Below are positions 38,290-47,662 of a DNA stretch of 64,000 nucleotides, in pieces. The notes under the pieces were generated by a model, which saw only the letters and a program-made list of their open reading frames with translations, had not been told where the DNA came from and did not search any database. Where the stretch lies: NCBI RefSeq assembly GCF_002632755.1, contig NZ_NJAK01000001.1, forward strand, positions 2,108,001-2,172,000, in the 5' to 3' direction. Both the position numbers and the translations under genes were made by a program. The stretch is from Xenorhabdus ishibashii. Its GTDB lineage: Bacteria; Pseudomonadota; Gammaproteobacteria; Enterobacterales; Enterobacteriaceae. Numbering within the stretch: the first letter of the stretch is position 1; the number at the start of each line of letters is the position of its first letter.

Positions 38290-40449
38290 TTAAAAATCAT
38301 ATTGATGACGACGTTTAACATCACGACGTTGCAAATAGCCGATAAGCCCATTGCGAATACGATGGATCAGCCGATCCCAACGATTGGGATTGATAATGAT
38401 CCGTGCCTTAAAGAAAGAGGGGCACAACACTGCCGCGTGAGATAATTCCCCGCACAACCCACAGCCCACACAGCTATTTAAAACTGTTGTCACCGGATCG
38501 GTACGCAATGGATCAGGATTCGGTTTAATCGATAGAGAAGGACAACCTGACAGACGGATACAGGAGTGATCGCCTGTGCATGTATCAGGATCAACCCCAA
38601 ATTGTTCTCGGACGATCCGTTTTCCTTCCGCAATCGCTCCCTTGATCTTTACCTTCTCGCGCCGTTGTTTATTCAACATGCATTCACTCTGTGCGACCAG
38701 GACTTTTGGCCCGTGTTCACCTGTTGTCAGTGCCTCGCGTAAGGTATTCATCATAGCTTTGAGATCGTAAGTACGTTTGAGCGTGCGTACCCATTTCACC
38801 CCAACACCCTTGACGGCTTTTTCAATGTTATGGCCGGTACTGCGATGGGGATTTAACGCTGTTGAAGAGGGAATATCCTGCCCTCCGGTCGCGGAGGTAT
38901 AACTGTTGTCCACAATGATGGTCAGATTGTCGCTGCGGTTAAAAACACTATTCGCTATGCCACTGGTTAAGCCGTTATGCCAAAACCCGCCATCCCCCAT
39001 CACTGCGATTGCCCGCTTATTCGCCACCGGTGTATTCAGTGCTGCCGCACTCGCAGCGCCTAATCCATACCCCATCGTGGTATTGCCCAAATTAAATGGC
39101 GGCAAAATAGCAAACAAATGACAACCGATATCGGCACTGATGTGATGTTGCCCCAGTTCCCGTTCAATCAACTTCATCGCTGTAAAGATGGGGCGCTCTG
39201 GGCAACCGGTACAAAATCCGGGTGGGCGGGTATGAACCGCATCTTCCAGAGGATCTTTTATCGGTAAGGTCACGGCGGGGATACGTACCTGACAGGCAGA
39301 CACCGCACTTTCCACAGTAATTTTGCCGTAACGTTCAAGGAAAGCACGGAGTCCCGACAACACGGTAGCCGTGTTATACTCTCCCGCCATTGGCAGTAAA
39401 TCCTTGCCATGTAATCGAGTCTCTATCTCACACTGGCGCAAAATATTAGCGACATTCTGCTCTACAAAATTGGGCTGACCTTCTTCCAGCACTAAAATTG
39501 CCCGCTTGCCATGACAAAAACGTTCAAACTCTTCATCGATCAACGGATAGGCGACATTCATGACATACAGCGGAATTTGGCTATTGCCAAAAACATCCGC
39601 CAATCCAAGCAAATTTAAGGCACGGATCACGGTGTTATAGCATCCACCTTGCAGGGCAAGGCCGACATCATCAGCCTGCTCGGCGAAAAATTCATTCAGA
39701 TTATGCTGTTGAATAAAGCGCACGGCCGCAGGCCAGCGATCTTGTACTTTCTCTTTCTCATGCAGAAAACTGGCGGGCGGCAAAACGATACGGCTGAGAT
39801 CGCGCGTCGGATTTTCCAGCGCATTCTGAATCATGAACGTTGACGAACGATTTTTCTCACACACAAACCGACCATGCACATGGCAGGCACGAATACGCAT
39901 TTGTAACATCACTGGCGTATTACTGGCTTCCGATAGCTCAAATCCCATCTTCACCGCCTGTACAATTGAAGGCAGATTGGGGCGTGGATCGAGTAACCAG
40001 ATCTGGGATTTCATGGCGAAAGCATGGCTACGTTCCTGCATAATGGAAGAACCCTCACCATAGTCTTCACCGACGATAATCAGTGCTCCCCCCACCACAC
40101 CTCCCGATGCCAGATTTGCCAACGCATCCGAGGCAACATTCGTGCCAGCCGTTGATTTAAACGTGATAGCTCCACGCAGTGGATAATTCACGGAAGCGGC
40201 AAGCGTTGCAGCAGCAGTGGCTTCACTGGCACTGTTTTCAAAGCGAATGCCATATTCAGATAAAATATCCTGCGCATCTAACAACACATCCATCAGATGG
40301 GAAATTGGCGCCCCCTGATAGCCGGCTACATACGCCACACCAGATTCCAGCAGGGCTTTTGTCACGGCAAGTATGCCTTCACCACTGAAAACTTCGCCCT
40401 GATCCAGACGTAATTTTTTCACTTCCTCGATAAATGATCGTTCAGCCAT
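38290..40449 (-). CDS. Indolepyruvate:ferredoxin oxidoreductase alpha-like subunit (IorA family)
   Basis: 719 residues. Pyrimidine-binding domain of 2-oxoacid oxidoreductase first (VTKALLESGVAYVAGYQGAP, TFKSTAGTNVASDAL), TPP-binding domain around 420-560 (GFCTGCPERPIF, MGDGGFWHNGL with GDG-x-N motif), and a C-terminal ferredoxin-like part with cysteine motifs CTGDHSCIRLSGCPSL and NSCVGCGLCGELSH for 4Fe-4S clusters. The start at ATG 40449 has GAGG five bases upstream; a GTG two codons earlier is less likely. First gene of the lower operon, divergent from araC. Confidence 0.85.
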   Translation of the reverse strand: MAERSFIEEVKKLRLDQGEVFSGEGILAVTKALLESGVAYVAGYQGAPISHLMDVLLDAQDILSEYGIRFENSASEATAAATLAASVNYPLRGAITFKSTAGTNVASDALANLASGGVVGGALIIVGEDYGEGSSIMQERSHAFAMKSQIWLLDPRPNLPSIVQAVKMGFELSEASNTPVMLQMRIRACHVHGRFVCEKNRSSTFMIQNALENPTRDLSRIVLPPASFLHEKEKVQDRWPAAVRFIQQHNLNEFFAEQADDVGLALQGGCYNTVIRALNLLGLADVFGNSQIPLYVMNVAYPLIDEEFERFCHGKRAILVLEEGQPNFVEQNVANILRQCEIETRLHGKDLLPMAGEYNTATVLSGLRAFLERYGKITVESAVSACQVRIPAVTLPIKDPLEDAVHTRPPGFCTGCPERPIFTAMKLIERELGQHHISADIGCHLFAILPPFNLGNTTMGYGLGAASAAALNTPVANKRAIAVMGDGGFWHNGLTSGIANSVFNRSDNLTIIVDNSYTSATGGQDIPSSTALNPHRSTGHNIEKAVKGVGVKWVRTLKRTYDLKAMMNTLREALTTGEHGPKVLVAQSECMLNKQRREKVKIKGAIAEGKRIVREQFGVDPDTCTGDHSCIRLSGCPSLSIKPNPDPLRTDPVTTVLNSCVGCGLCGELSHAAVLCPSFFKARIIINPNRWDRLIHRIRNGLIGYLQRRDVKRRHQYDF

Positions 40450-40799
40450 GTTCACCTCACATGCTTTACGCCTTTTTAGTTATCTTTTATGTAATGCGGG
40501 TATTCGTTAATGGTCAATGCATGATTTGTCATGTAATTGTGATTTATGCGGTGATTGGATAAAGTGCGCAGCAGATGGATAAATAACAATGGCCAGTGCC
40601 CATCATAAATATATTCATAATCATATATATTTCATTTAAACAATATATGGATACTGTTAGCAGACAATTGAATATTGAATAAGGTTAATACGGTTATTTT
40701 TTTATATCCCGAATAATCAAAACAGGGAATAAACACGTTATTAGCGGGATATCTCACACACCATAGCAATTATATGATTGGCTAGAGGTATCTGAAATT
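40450..40799. promoter_or_regulatory. Divergent control region between iorA-like gene and araC-like gene
   Basis: 350 AT-rich bases between oppositely directed genes, so it must carry both promoters and probably the sites of the AraC-type regulator. Repeats of the type ATATATTTCAT and CATAAATATATTCATAATCATA are visible, but none can be assigned as an operator with confidence. Confidence 0.5.
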
Positions 40800-41912
40800 A
40801 TGAGTAATTCGTGGTCTCGCTACTATTTTGAATCTAAAAATACTGGCTCTAAAAATACTGAATCAAAGCACACTGATTTTAGAAGAACAGAATCAAGATA
40901 TTCATCTTCAAACTGTTCAGATCCCAAATATGCAATAACAAAAATTGGGGCGCATCTTAATTCGCCAGAACATTTGCTTTTTTCATCCAACGATCTTGAT
41001 GAAGTTAAATCTATGGTCGGACGGGTAATGCAGCCTCATCAGCTAACTATACTGGGCAGTAATCAAAAACTGGATGCCAGAATGCACTATATTCCACTTG
41101 GGGATATTTCCATGAGCCGATTGCGTTATGGTACCAACGTTGAAATCATCCCAGGGGAATTGGATTCGTTCTTTCTCATCCAGATGCCGCTGTCTGGCTG
41201 CGCTGGTATTGAAAGCGGCGACCAGTGTCTTGTTTCCACTCCCAATCTGGCTTCCATTCTCAGCCCAAATCAACACACTTCTATGCGCTGGAATACCGAT
41301 AATGATCAGTTTATGGTCAGGATCTCCCGCTCCTTGCTGGAAAGAACGCTGGTTGGTCAATTGGGACACCCTGTGGATCAACCGCTGGTATTTGAGCTGG
41401 GATTTGAGTGGCAACGCTGCCAGGCATGGCGCTGTCTGATGCCGTATCTGCTGGAATGCACTACCCAAGTGCCCGACATCCTGCAACATAAACTGATTAC
41501 CAACCAAATAGAACAATTGATTTCCGTTACTCTGCTGTCCACCCATCAACATAATTACAGTGAAACACCCACTAACCGCCGATGTTCCATTCGCCCACGG
41601 CATGTACGACGAGTACAAGAATATTTGCAGGCTCATGCCCACGAACCCATAACCGCAGAGCAGCTCGCTCAAGTGGCAGGTGTCAGCCTGCGCAGTTTGT
41701 ATGCTGGTTTCAAGGAGTTTCTGAATATCAGCCCGATGCAGTATTTACGTGACCTGCGCATGGAACATGTCCGCTCAGAACTTCTGGCAGGAGAGGCCGC
41801 CAGCGTCACAGGCACCGCCCTGCGTTGGGGGTTCGCTCATATGGGACGCTTTAGCGCAGAATATAAAGCCCGCTATGGTGAGACGCCGAGTGAAAGCCTG
41901 AAACGTGGATAA
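40800..41912 (+). CDS. AraC-family transcriptional regulator of the aromatic cluster
   Basis: 370 residues. The effector domain (about 60-240) is of the AraC_binding_2 type found in XylS/FeaR-like regulators of aromatic degradation. The C-terminal double helix-turn-helix reads TAEQLAQVAGVSLRSLYAGFKEF and GTALRWGFAHMGRFSAEYKARYGETPSESL. The first 35 residues are unusual, a low-complexity SKNT/ESKHT-type repeat made of 15-base units. It sits between the two operons of the pathway and divergent from one, and so is the likely activator. Confidence 0.85.
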   Translation: MSNSWSRYYFESKNTGSKNTESKHTDFRRTESRYSSSNCSDPKYAITKIGAHLNSPEHLLFSSNDLDEVKSMVGRVMQPHQLTILGSNQKLDARMHYIPLGDISMSRLRYGTNVEIIPGELDSFFLIQMPLSGCAGIESGDQCLVSTPNLASILSPNQHTSMRWNTDNDQFMVRISRSLLERTLVGQLGHPVDQPLVFELGFEWQRCQAWRCLMPYLLECTTQVPDILQHKLITNQIEQLISVTLLSTHQHNYSETPTNRRCSIRPRHVRRVQEYLQAHAHEPITAEQLAQVAGVSLRSLYAGFKEFLNISPMQYLRDLRMEHVRSELLAGEAASVTGTALRWGFAHMGRFSAEYKARYGETPSESLKRG

Positions 41913-41989
41913 AGTGATATTAGTTAACCAAATTGACCAAACCAATAAAAACAGACATGCTCAATATTTACACACCAAGAGGTAATGCT

Positions 41990-42280
41990 ATGGAAAAGGT
42001 TAACATCTGCGATGCGAAAACTAACCTGTCCAAAATTATCCGGAAAGTTGCTCGCACTGGAGATCCAGTGGTGATAGCTAAAAATGGTCATGCACTGGTT
42101 AAAGTCATCGCATACAGAGAAGAGAAGCCTAAGTGCAAATTAGGTTTTCTCAAAGGCAAAGGTCGTGTTCCCGACAATTTTGACGACATGAACAGCGCCG
42201 AAATTGTTGATATGTTCGAAGGAAAATATTCTTTAGAACCAAATAACGTCATTTCAAGCAATGCATCGTCAATAAACTGA
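41990..42280 (+). CDS. Phd/YefM-family antitoxin without visible toxin
   Basis: 96 residues. ICDAKTNLSKIIRKVARTGDPVVIAKNGHALVKVIA is the Phd/YefM DNA-binding fold, and LGFLKGKGRVPDNFDDMNSAEIVDMFEGK is the toxin-wrapping tail common in antitoxins paired with VapC/PIN toxins. AGAGGT precedes the ATG at 41990. Normally a toxin gene follows with overlap; here the next 150 bases end in a terminator and no toxin is seen, so it is an orphan. Confidence 0.82.
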   Translation: MEKVNICDAKTNLSKIIRKVARTGDPVVIAKNGHALVKVIAYREEKPKCKLGFLKGKGRVPDNFDDMNSAEIVDMFEGKYSLEPNNVISSNASSIN

Positions 42281-42330
42281 GAAGTTTTTCGTATTTTAAT
42301 GTGATTATTTATTTGACATAGCTAATGTAT

Positions 42331-42372
42331 AAAAATAAACGCTACCCATATTAATGAGCAGCGTTTATTTTT
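42331..42372. terminator. Bidirectional rho-independent terminator
   Basis: AAAAATAAACGCT (42331-42343) pairs with AGCGTTTATTTTT (42360-42372), a 13-bp stem with A and T runs on both sides. It lies between the convergent orphan antitoxin gene and the outer-membrane channel gene and can serve both. Confidence 0.85.
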
Positions 42373-42429
42373 ATTTGTAACCGTATCATTTTATTTCCCT
42401 ATATGACTCTATATAAAATAGATACAGCC

Positions 42430-43326
42430 TTAAAATGGGATGGCTGCTTTTAAGAAAATTTGGGAACCCGATGGGCGATTACTGACGATAAAGTCTTTTT
42501 GCCACTTCAAAGTAACCAGCCAGCCTTTATCATTGGCATAGCGAATAGAAGGACCAAAGCCAACCGCCCTTGCTTTACCTTGTGCGGAATTTGCCCCACT
42601 ATCATGAGTGGCCTGCTGAAACGCATAACCGCCAACGCCCACCACCAGCCCGTTGCCAACGCCCCAACCCAGTGCATAATCGGCATGAAGTGCCTGACCG
42701 GAAGTTGTTTTGGTGTCTTTGTTACGGAAGTTGACATCATACATCACTTTTAAATCTGCATTGATGCCACTAACAGGGAAATAACTGATCGCCCAGACAG
42801 GCTGAGCTGTCCAATAGTTTTTTCCCAGATTAGCAAGATCATTGCGGCTATAGTGGCCTGTCGGCGCATTAATATTCAAGCCAATAACATAAGCCAAATC
42901 CGGCGCGGGATGGTAACCCAAGGCAGGGCCAAAGGTGATGTCCCCTATTCCTTTGCTGTTGTCATGTTGACCAGCAGCGTTAGCGGTGACATCTAATAAC
43001 GGCACGATAGCATGATAAGCCAGTTGGCCGCCAAAGGCCTGATTTTCAGTCACCCAAACCAAGCGAGGAGCAAGGACGTTCACATTGACTTTAAAACCAG
43101 GAACAGGGATCACATCGCCGTGATTTCCCTTAAGCTTGTTATAGTGAATATTGCCACCATAAAACAGGGCATGAATGCCTGCTGGTGGTAAAGCACCGGA
43201 CAAATAATTATCCAAGCCATCAGGATAAGCGCCAACACCGCCCTCTGTTGCCATAGCCGGCGTGCTTAGTATTGCTGGCAGAGATAAAACTACGACATAA
43301 ATGAGCCGTCTGAATTTTGACGTCAT
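42430..43326 (-). CDS. Phenol-MetA/SphA-family outer-membrane protein
   Basis: 298 residues with a signal peptide (LIYVVVLSLPAILSTPAMA) and a beta-barrel body ending FLKAAIPF. The family (MetA pathway of phenol degradation, Pfam PF13557 type) is regularly encoded with aromatic-degradation genes and is thought to let the substrates through the outer membrane. VIGLNINAPTGHYSRND and ANLGKNYWTAQPVWAISYF are the conserved parts. Last gene of the upper operon. Confidence 0.85.
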   Translation of the reverse strand: MTSKFRRLIYVVVLSLPAILSTPAMATEGGVGAYPDGLDNYLSGALPPAGIHALFYGGNIHYNKLKGNHGDVIPVPGFKVNVNVLAPRLVWVTENQAFGGQLAYHAIVPLLDVTANAAGQHDNSKGIGDITFGPALGYHPAPDLAYVIGLNINAPTGHYSRNDLANLGKNYWTAQPVWAISYFPVSGINADLKVMYDVNFRNKDTKTTSGQALHADYALGWGVGNGLVVGVGGYAFQQATHDSGANSAQGKARAVGFGPSIRYANDKGWLVTLKWQKDFIVSNRPSGSQIFLKAAIPF

Positions 43327-43385
43327 ATAATCCTCCTCTCTGTAAGAGATGAATCGATAAAAAATGAAATGATTGGCTACTTTGA

Positions 43386-44987
43386 TCAGCGTCGCGCAAG
43401 CCGGCGGGCGACAAGATAGCCGGAAGTCCCACTGAGTCCGGGGCCAGGATGGGTTGAAGCCCCAATGTGAAACACGTTACTGACAGAGGTTTGATGCGCC
43501 TTTGCACCTTGCGCAGGGGCAAATGGACGTAACCAAAAAAATTGGTCAGGTGAACAAATACCTGAATAGGGATCGCCCCCTGATAAATTACAATTCAATG
43601 TCTGTAAATCCGCCGGAGAATAGGCTTTGCGGCCAACAATTGAGGATGAAAAACCAGGCATCACCATTTCCAGACGAGCCTGTACACGATCCGCAACCGC
43701 TTCGCGGATAACCTCATTCCATTTACCATCGGCGGGAATAAGAATTTCTCCCGCAGCATCGCCTTTTAGCTGTGTCGGCAACTCCTGCATTTGAATCCAC
43801 AAGATCCATCCCCCTGCTGGGGCACGGGAAGGATCAAGAACTGTTGGCTGACCGATTGCCAGTGTCGGATGGCTCGGCAGATAACCGTTGTTGGCTTGTG
43901 TCACGGATAAACAGACTTGTTCCATACTCTCTGTTAAATGAACAAGTGGTACATGGCGCAATTCATGCTCACACCACGGAGGAGGGGAATTCAACGCAAA
44001 ATGAACCTGCATTCCCCCGCGGCCATAACGATAGTTCCGCGCCCGTTGCAGGAGAGTATCGGGAACCTTATCCAGCAAGTGACCATAAAGTTGTTGGGGT
44101 GTCACATTGCAGACCACAGCCTCACTGGCGTGATAAATCTGCCCTGCAACCATAACACCAGAAGCTCGGCGCTTGTTCCCCTGCTCTTGGGTGATGATGC
44201 GGTCAACGTTAGCATGAGTGATAAGCTGGCCGCCGTGTTGCTCAATGATCCCTGTTAGCGCTTCTACAATGCGCAAACTGCCGCCTTTTACCACCGGCAT
44301 CCCGCCGGCAACCACAGCAGCAAAGGTAAGCTTACCTATCAAAGCGGAGCTGGCATCATCCGGTCCCAACCCCGTATGCAATACCCACGGCGCCAGCAAA
44401 GCGCGGCTAAAATCAGACTGTAATTCACGTTCAGCCCAGCGCCGGAAAGTTTCCACTGAATTGCCGGCAAATTCAGTCAATCCATCAATACCGCGTTTGC
44501 GCCACTCAGAAAACAGCAATTTGAGTATCCCGAAACCATAGGGATTTTGCCCTAATAAGCCAAAGATCAACGCGGCATCATCATGGAGGATTTGCTGTGC
44601 CATGCGAATCAATGTCTCTCCGTCACCCATTGCAATGTCATCAAGCCGCAAGGCTGAGGCCAGAATATCCCGCTTTAAGGCAATTCCCTTGCCATTGGGT
44701 TGAACCAATCCCGTTGAATAATCACTTTGCAGAAATTCCAAGCCTGCCTTTTCCAAAGCAGGTTTAAGCGCTTGATAGGCTGGACTGCCCAAAAACAGCG
44801 GATACCAGCAAGAGAGCACATCATGGGTATAACCGGAAAAAAGTTCTTCCGTGCGAATACAGCCGCCAAGTACCGCATTGCGTTCCAGTACCAAGACCGA
44901 CTTACCCCATATTGCCAACAAAGCGGCACATACCAACGAGTTTATGCCACTGCCGACAATAATCACTTGTGGCTTGGAACCTATCAT
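43386..44987 (-). CDS. FAD-dependent oxidoreductase of the phytoene-desaturase-like family
   Basis: 533 residues. N-terminal dinucleotide motif VIIVGSGINSLVCAALLAIW at about 9-28 with LVLERNAVLGGCIRTEE, and C-terminal FHIGASTHPGPGLSGTSGYLVARRL. These enzymes oxidise carotenoids, amines and other substrates. In this operon it could oxidise a hydroxylated indole/oxindole intermediate (towards isatin); this is inference. ATG overlaps the cyclase stop by four bases. Confidence 0.8.
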   Translation of the reverse strand: MIGSKPQVIIVGSGINSLVCAALLAIWGKSVLVLERNAVLGGCIRTEELFSGYTHDVLSCWYPLFLGSPAYQALKPALEKAGLEFLQSDYSTGLVQPNGKGIALKRDILASALRLDDIAMGDGETLIRMAQQILHDDAALIFGLLGQNPYGFGILKLLFSEWRKRGIDGLTEFAGNSVETFRRWAERELQSDFSRALLAPWVLHTGLGPDDASSALIGKLTFAAVVAGGMPVVKGGSLRIVEALTGIIEQHGGQLITHANVDRIITQEQGNKRRASGVMVAGQIYHASEAVVCNVTPQQLYGHLLDKVPDTLLQRARNYRYGRGGMQVHFALNSPPPWCEHELRHVPLVHLTESMEQVCLSVTQANNGYLPSHPTLAIGQPTVLDPSRAPAGGWILWIQMQELPTQLKGDAAGEILIPADGKWNEVIREAVADRVQARLEMVMPGFSSSIVGRKAYSPADLQTLNCNLSGGDPYSGICSPDQFFWLRPFAPAQGAKAHQTSVSNVFHIGASTHPGPGLSGTSGYLVARRLARR

Positions 44988-45784
44988 GGTATCTCTCCAG
45001 AGAACGAGTCAACCAATGCCAGCACACGCAGCGGGCTTCCCGACCCTCCGCCAATTTTGAGCGGTGCGGCAATAATCACCACGCCGGTTGGCGGCAACAA
45101 ATCGAGGTTCTTCAAACATTGCAAACCATATTTATTCGCTCCGTGCATCAAGGTATGACAAGGATAAGCTATCGGCCAGTTGTAGGATTGGCCGGCATCC
45201 GTATTGATTGTTTCGACCCCAAACCCTCGAATATCCCGCTCATGAATCAGCCATTCCACCGCTTCCTGACTTGGCCCTGGCGTATGGGCACCATCATCAT
45301 GCATATTGAGAAAACGAGCCGGATCGTCCGATCGTTTTGACCAATCTGTCCTGAACAGCAACCATGCGCCGGCAGGAATACGCCCATGCTGCTCCTCCCA
45401 GGATTGTAAAAACTCAACCGTCAATATCCAGTCTGGATCTTGTGCCACCTGCTGGCTGGCATCCACTACCACAGCAGACGCCACAAAATTCTCCAAAGGA
45501 ATGGTATCAACGCTGTTATCTGGGTGATCTTTACCGCTTACCCAATGTATCGGCGCATCAAAATGCGTTCCGGTATGCTCACCACAACTAAAATTGTTCC
45601 AGTACCAACCTGGACCATTCTCGTCATAGTGAGAAATGCGTTCTATATTGAATGCCCAGACTTGCCCAAATTGGGCAGGCAACTGCAAGGCCGGAAAATC
45701 CGAGGTCAATGTTTGCGTAAGGTCGATGATTTTCACATTGCCCTGATTTAACGCAGTGACAAACGCACTTAACGGACTATTCAT
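44984..45784 (-). CDS. Isatin-hydrolase/cyclase-family metal hydrolase
   Basis: 266 residues. HTGTHFDAPIHW at H70-H80 is the manganese/zinc motif HxGTHxDxPxH of the cyclase family, which includes kynurenine formamidase and isatin hydrolase. VKIIDLTQTL at the N-terminus and GFGVETINTDAGQ are also typical. Size agrees with isatin hydrolase. In the cluster it would open isatin to isatinate. A different lactam or lactone ring is possible. Confidence 0.82.
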   Translation of the reverse strand: MNSPLSAFVTALNQGNVKIIDLTQTLTSDFPALQLPAQFGQVWAFNIERISHYDENGPGWYWNNFSCGEHTGTHFDAPIHWVSGKDHPDNSVDTIPLENFVASAVVVDASQQVAQDPDWILTVEFLQSWEEQHGRIPAGAWLLFRTDWSKRSDDPARFLNMHDDGAHTPGPSQEAVEWLIHERDIRGFGVETINTDAGQSYNWPIAYPCHTLMHGANKYGLQCLKNLDLLPPTGVVIIAAPLKIGGGSGSPLRVLALVDSFSGEIP

Positions 45785-45824
45785 TAATCATGTTCTCCTG
45801 AATGTTTGCTAACAGAATCATTTT

Positions 45825-46364
45825 TTATATTCCGTGAACATCATGCAGACCGGTAAACATGCCGCCGTGAAAAACCAATGGTTTACCTTCGACACTAGCA
45901 ATTCGTTTGACCTGACCAATCACCAGCAAGTGATCGCCAAGATGCGTTTGTTGGTGATTGGCACAAACCAGCGTTGCTATTGCTCCCCCAATCGAAGGGA
46001 TACCTTCAGGCGTTTCCTGTACCGGAATACCCTGAAATTTATTTTCTACCCCCGAACTCGCAAAACGCAGGGCCAATTCCTGATGGTCATAACTCAAGAT
46101 GCTGATGGTGAAATATTCGCAGTCACGGAACACAGACAGATTAGGTGAATGATTAACCAAACTCCAGAGCACCAAAGGCGGTTCCAGTGAAAGTGAAGCA
46201 AATGAGTTGATAGTCAACCCCACATTACGCCCCTCAGCAGTGCGCGTCGCGACAATGGCAACACCGGTCGGGTACTTTCCCAACAGCTTACGCAAGGATC
46301 TCGTTTCAAACTCAGTTGCACCCCATTCATTCATAAACAGTGGCATTTGGGTATTTATACTCAT
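45825..46364 (-). CDS. Flavin reductase (StyB/HpaC family)
   Basis: 179 residues, split-barrel flavin reductase: LRKLLGKYPTGVAIVATRTAEGRNVGLTINSFASLSLEPPLVLWSL is the family signature, with FRDCEYFTISILS and HLLVIGQVKRI. It supplies reduced FAD to a two-component monooxygenase and lies 15 bases after the StyA-like gene, the same pairing as styAB and iifCD. The ATG at 46364 is preferred by the distance from GGGGGAA; an ATG two codons upstream is also possible. Confidence 0.87.
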   Translation of the reverse strand: MSINTQMPLFMNEWGATEFETRSLRKLLGKYPTGVAIVATRTAEGRNVGLTINSFASLSLEPPLVLWSLVNHSPNLSVFRDCEYFTISILSYDHQELALRFASSGVENKFQGIPVQETPEGIPSIGGAIATLVCANHQQTHLGDHLLVIGQVKRIASVEGKPLVFHGGMFTGLHDVHGI

Positions 46365-46379
46365 ATTCATTTCCCCCGT

Positions 46380-47624
46380 TTATGCCCGAATTTCTTCAAT
46401 CATCTGTGAATGGATGTATTCTTCACAGGAATGGGCATCTTTCCACCATGGAAACAGTACCGGAGGATGGTTAAAAGCATTGGCAATTGTGCTGGCGAGT
46501 GCGGGCAAGCGCTGGGCTGCTGCTAATAATTCCAGAACGTGTGGCTTTGGTGGGACAAGAAGGCTGTTTGTCCATTCCACAACGTAATGACCATATTTCC
46601 AGAATTGTTCAAACGTGTCGTGCATCCATTCAGCCGTAAACGGTTTGTCACCATGGGCAAGAATGGCCTCGTAGTAGACTTTGCAGGCTTTTGTTGCATT
46701 ATTCGAACCTTGCCCAGTCAGCGGATCATTCGTCACCACCGCATCCCCCAGTCCAAAAACCTGGCGACCAGAAGGCAAAGTCAGCACTGGCTTACGCACC
46801 ACTGGCGCAAAACGGCCCGCCAGAATGCCATTTTCATCGGTCAGCTCCACATGCTGACAACGTTCCGACTCCCACGGCAGGAAAGTTTTGAGGATCTGCT
46901 TGCTATAGGCCAGATGTGCCTGCGGTGTTCTGGCCTCTTGCCAGCCATCCATTGCTCCCCCTGGAATACCTTCAAACACCATAATGTCGCAGGGACCATT
47001 TAGGGTTAGGGCAGGAAAAACGAAATATTCCCCTACACCAGGGATCAGATTAAAAGAAACACGGGAATATTCAGGGGTTGGCAACATACCATTCACATAG
47101 GTCAATGCCAGTGCGCGCTGAGGTTTATCGTAGGGAGAACGTGAAGCATCGCGTTCCAGCAATTTTACAATCTCTCCTTTTCCGCCCGCCAGAATGACCA
47201 GCTCATGGCTGGCAGACAGGCGCTCCAACTCTGCAACCCCCACATCGCTAATTTCCAGATTACCACCACGCGAAACAAATAATTCCAGCCAAAATGGCAT
47301 TTTGATACGTTGATCGACAGCCTGTGCATATTTATCGAGTCGGGAACGCCATTCAATTGCCTTGTCATTGGGAATTTCGGGATGGGGCACGGTGAAACCG
47401 ATACCTTCAACGTGCGGGCATTGTGTTTCCCACTGATTCAATCCCAAATCACGTTCAAATTGCAAAGAAGAATCGAACATACACTGACTTGACAGAACCC
47501 GACCATTGCGAACATCATCAGGCGTGCGGTTGGTGACTACAGTGACTTGGTAGCCCTTGTCAAGCAGACCAAGGGCCAGAGGCAGTCCAGCTTGGCCACC
47601 TCCGACGATAGCGATACGACGCAT
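46380..47624 (-). CDS. StyA-like FAD monooxygenase (styrene/indole monooxygenase family)
   Basis: 414 residues, the length of styrene monooxygenase StyA. RIAIVGGGQAGLPLALGLL at 3-21 binds FAD; RPSPYDKPQRALALTYVNGM-like middle part, GEYFVFPALTLNG and GLGDAVVTNDPLTGQGSNNA near 300 match StyA closely. Such enzymes epoxidise styrene or indole using reduced FAD from a separate reductase, encoded next door. Given the rest of the cluster, indole or an indole derivative is the likely substrate. Confidence 0.85.
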   Translation of the reverse strand: MRRIAIVGGGQAGLPLALGLLDKGYQVTVVTNRTPDDVRNGRVLSSQCMFDSSLQFERDLGLNQWETQCPHVEGIGFTVPHPEIPNDKAIEWRSRLDKYAQAVDQRIKMPFWLELFVSRGGNLEISDVGVAELERLSASHELVILAGGKGEIVKLLERDASRSPYDKPQRALALTYVNGMLPTPEYSRVSFNLIPGVGEYFVFPALTLNGPCDIMVFEGIPGGAMDGWQEARTPQAHLAYSKQILKTFLPWESERCQHVELTDENGILAGRFAPVVRKPVLTLPSGRQVFGLGDAVVTNDPLTGQGSNNATKACKVYYEAILAHGDKPFTAEWMHDTFEQFWKYGHYVVEWTNSLLVPPKPHVLELLAAAQRLPALASTIANAFNHPPVLFPWWKDAHSCEEYIHSQMIEEIRA

Positions 47625-47662
47625 AGTATTTTCCTCTTTTGTTTGGGATGGCGGAACTGAAC

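Noticed and set aside
41043..41672. Minus-strand open frame of 209 codons inside the araC-like gene
   Set aside because: Antisense shadow; composition is not protein-like and no start signal is visible.
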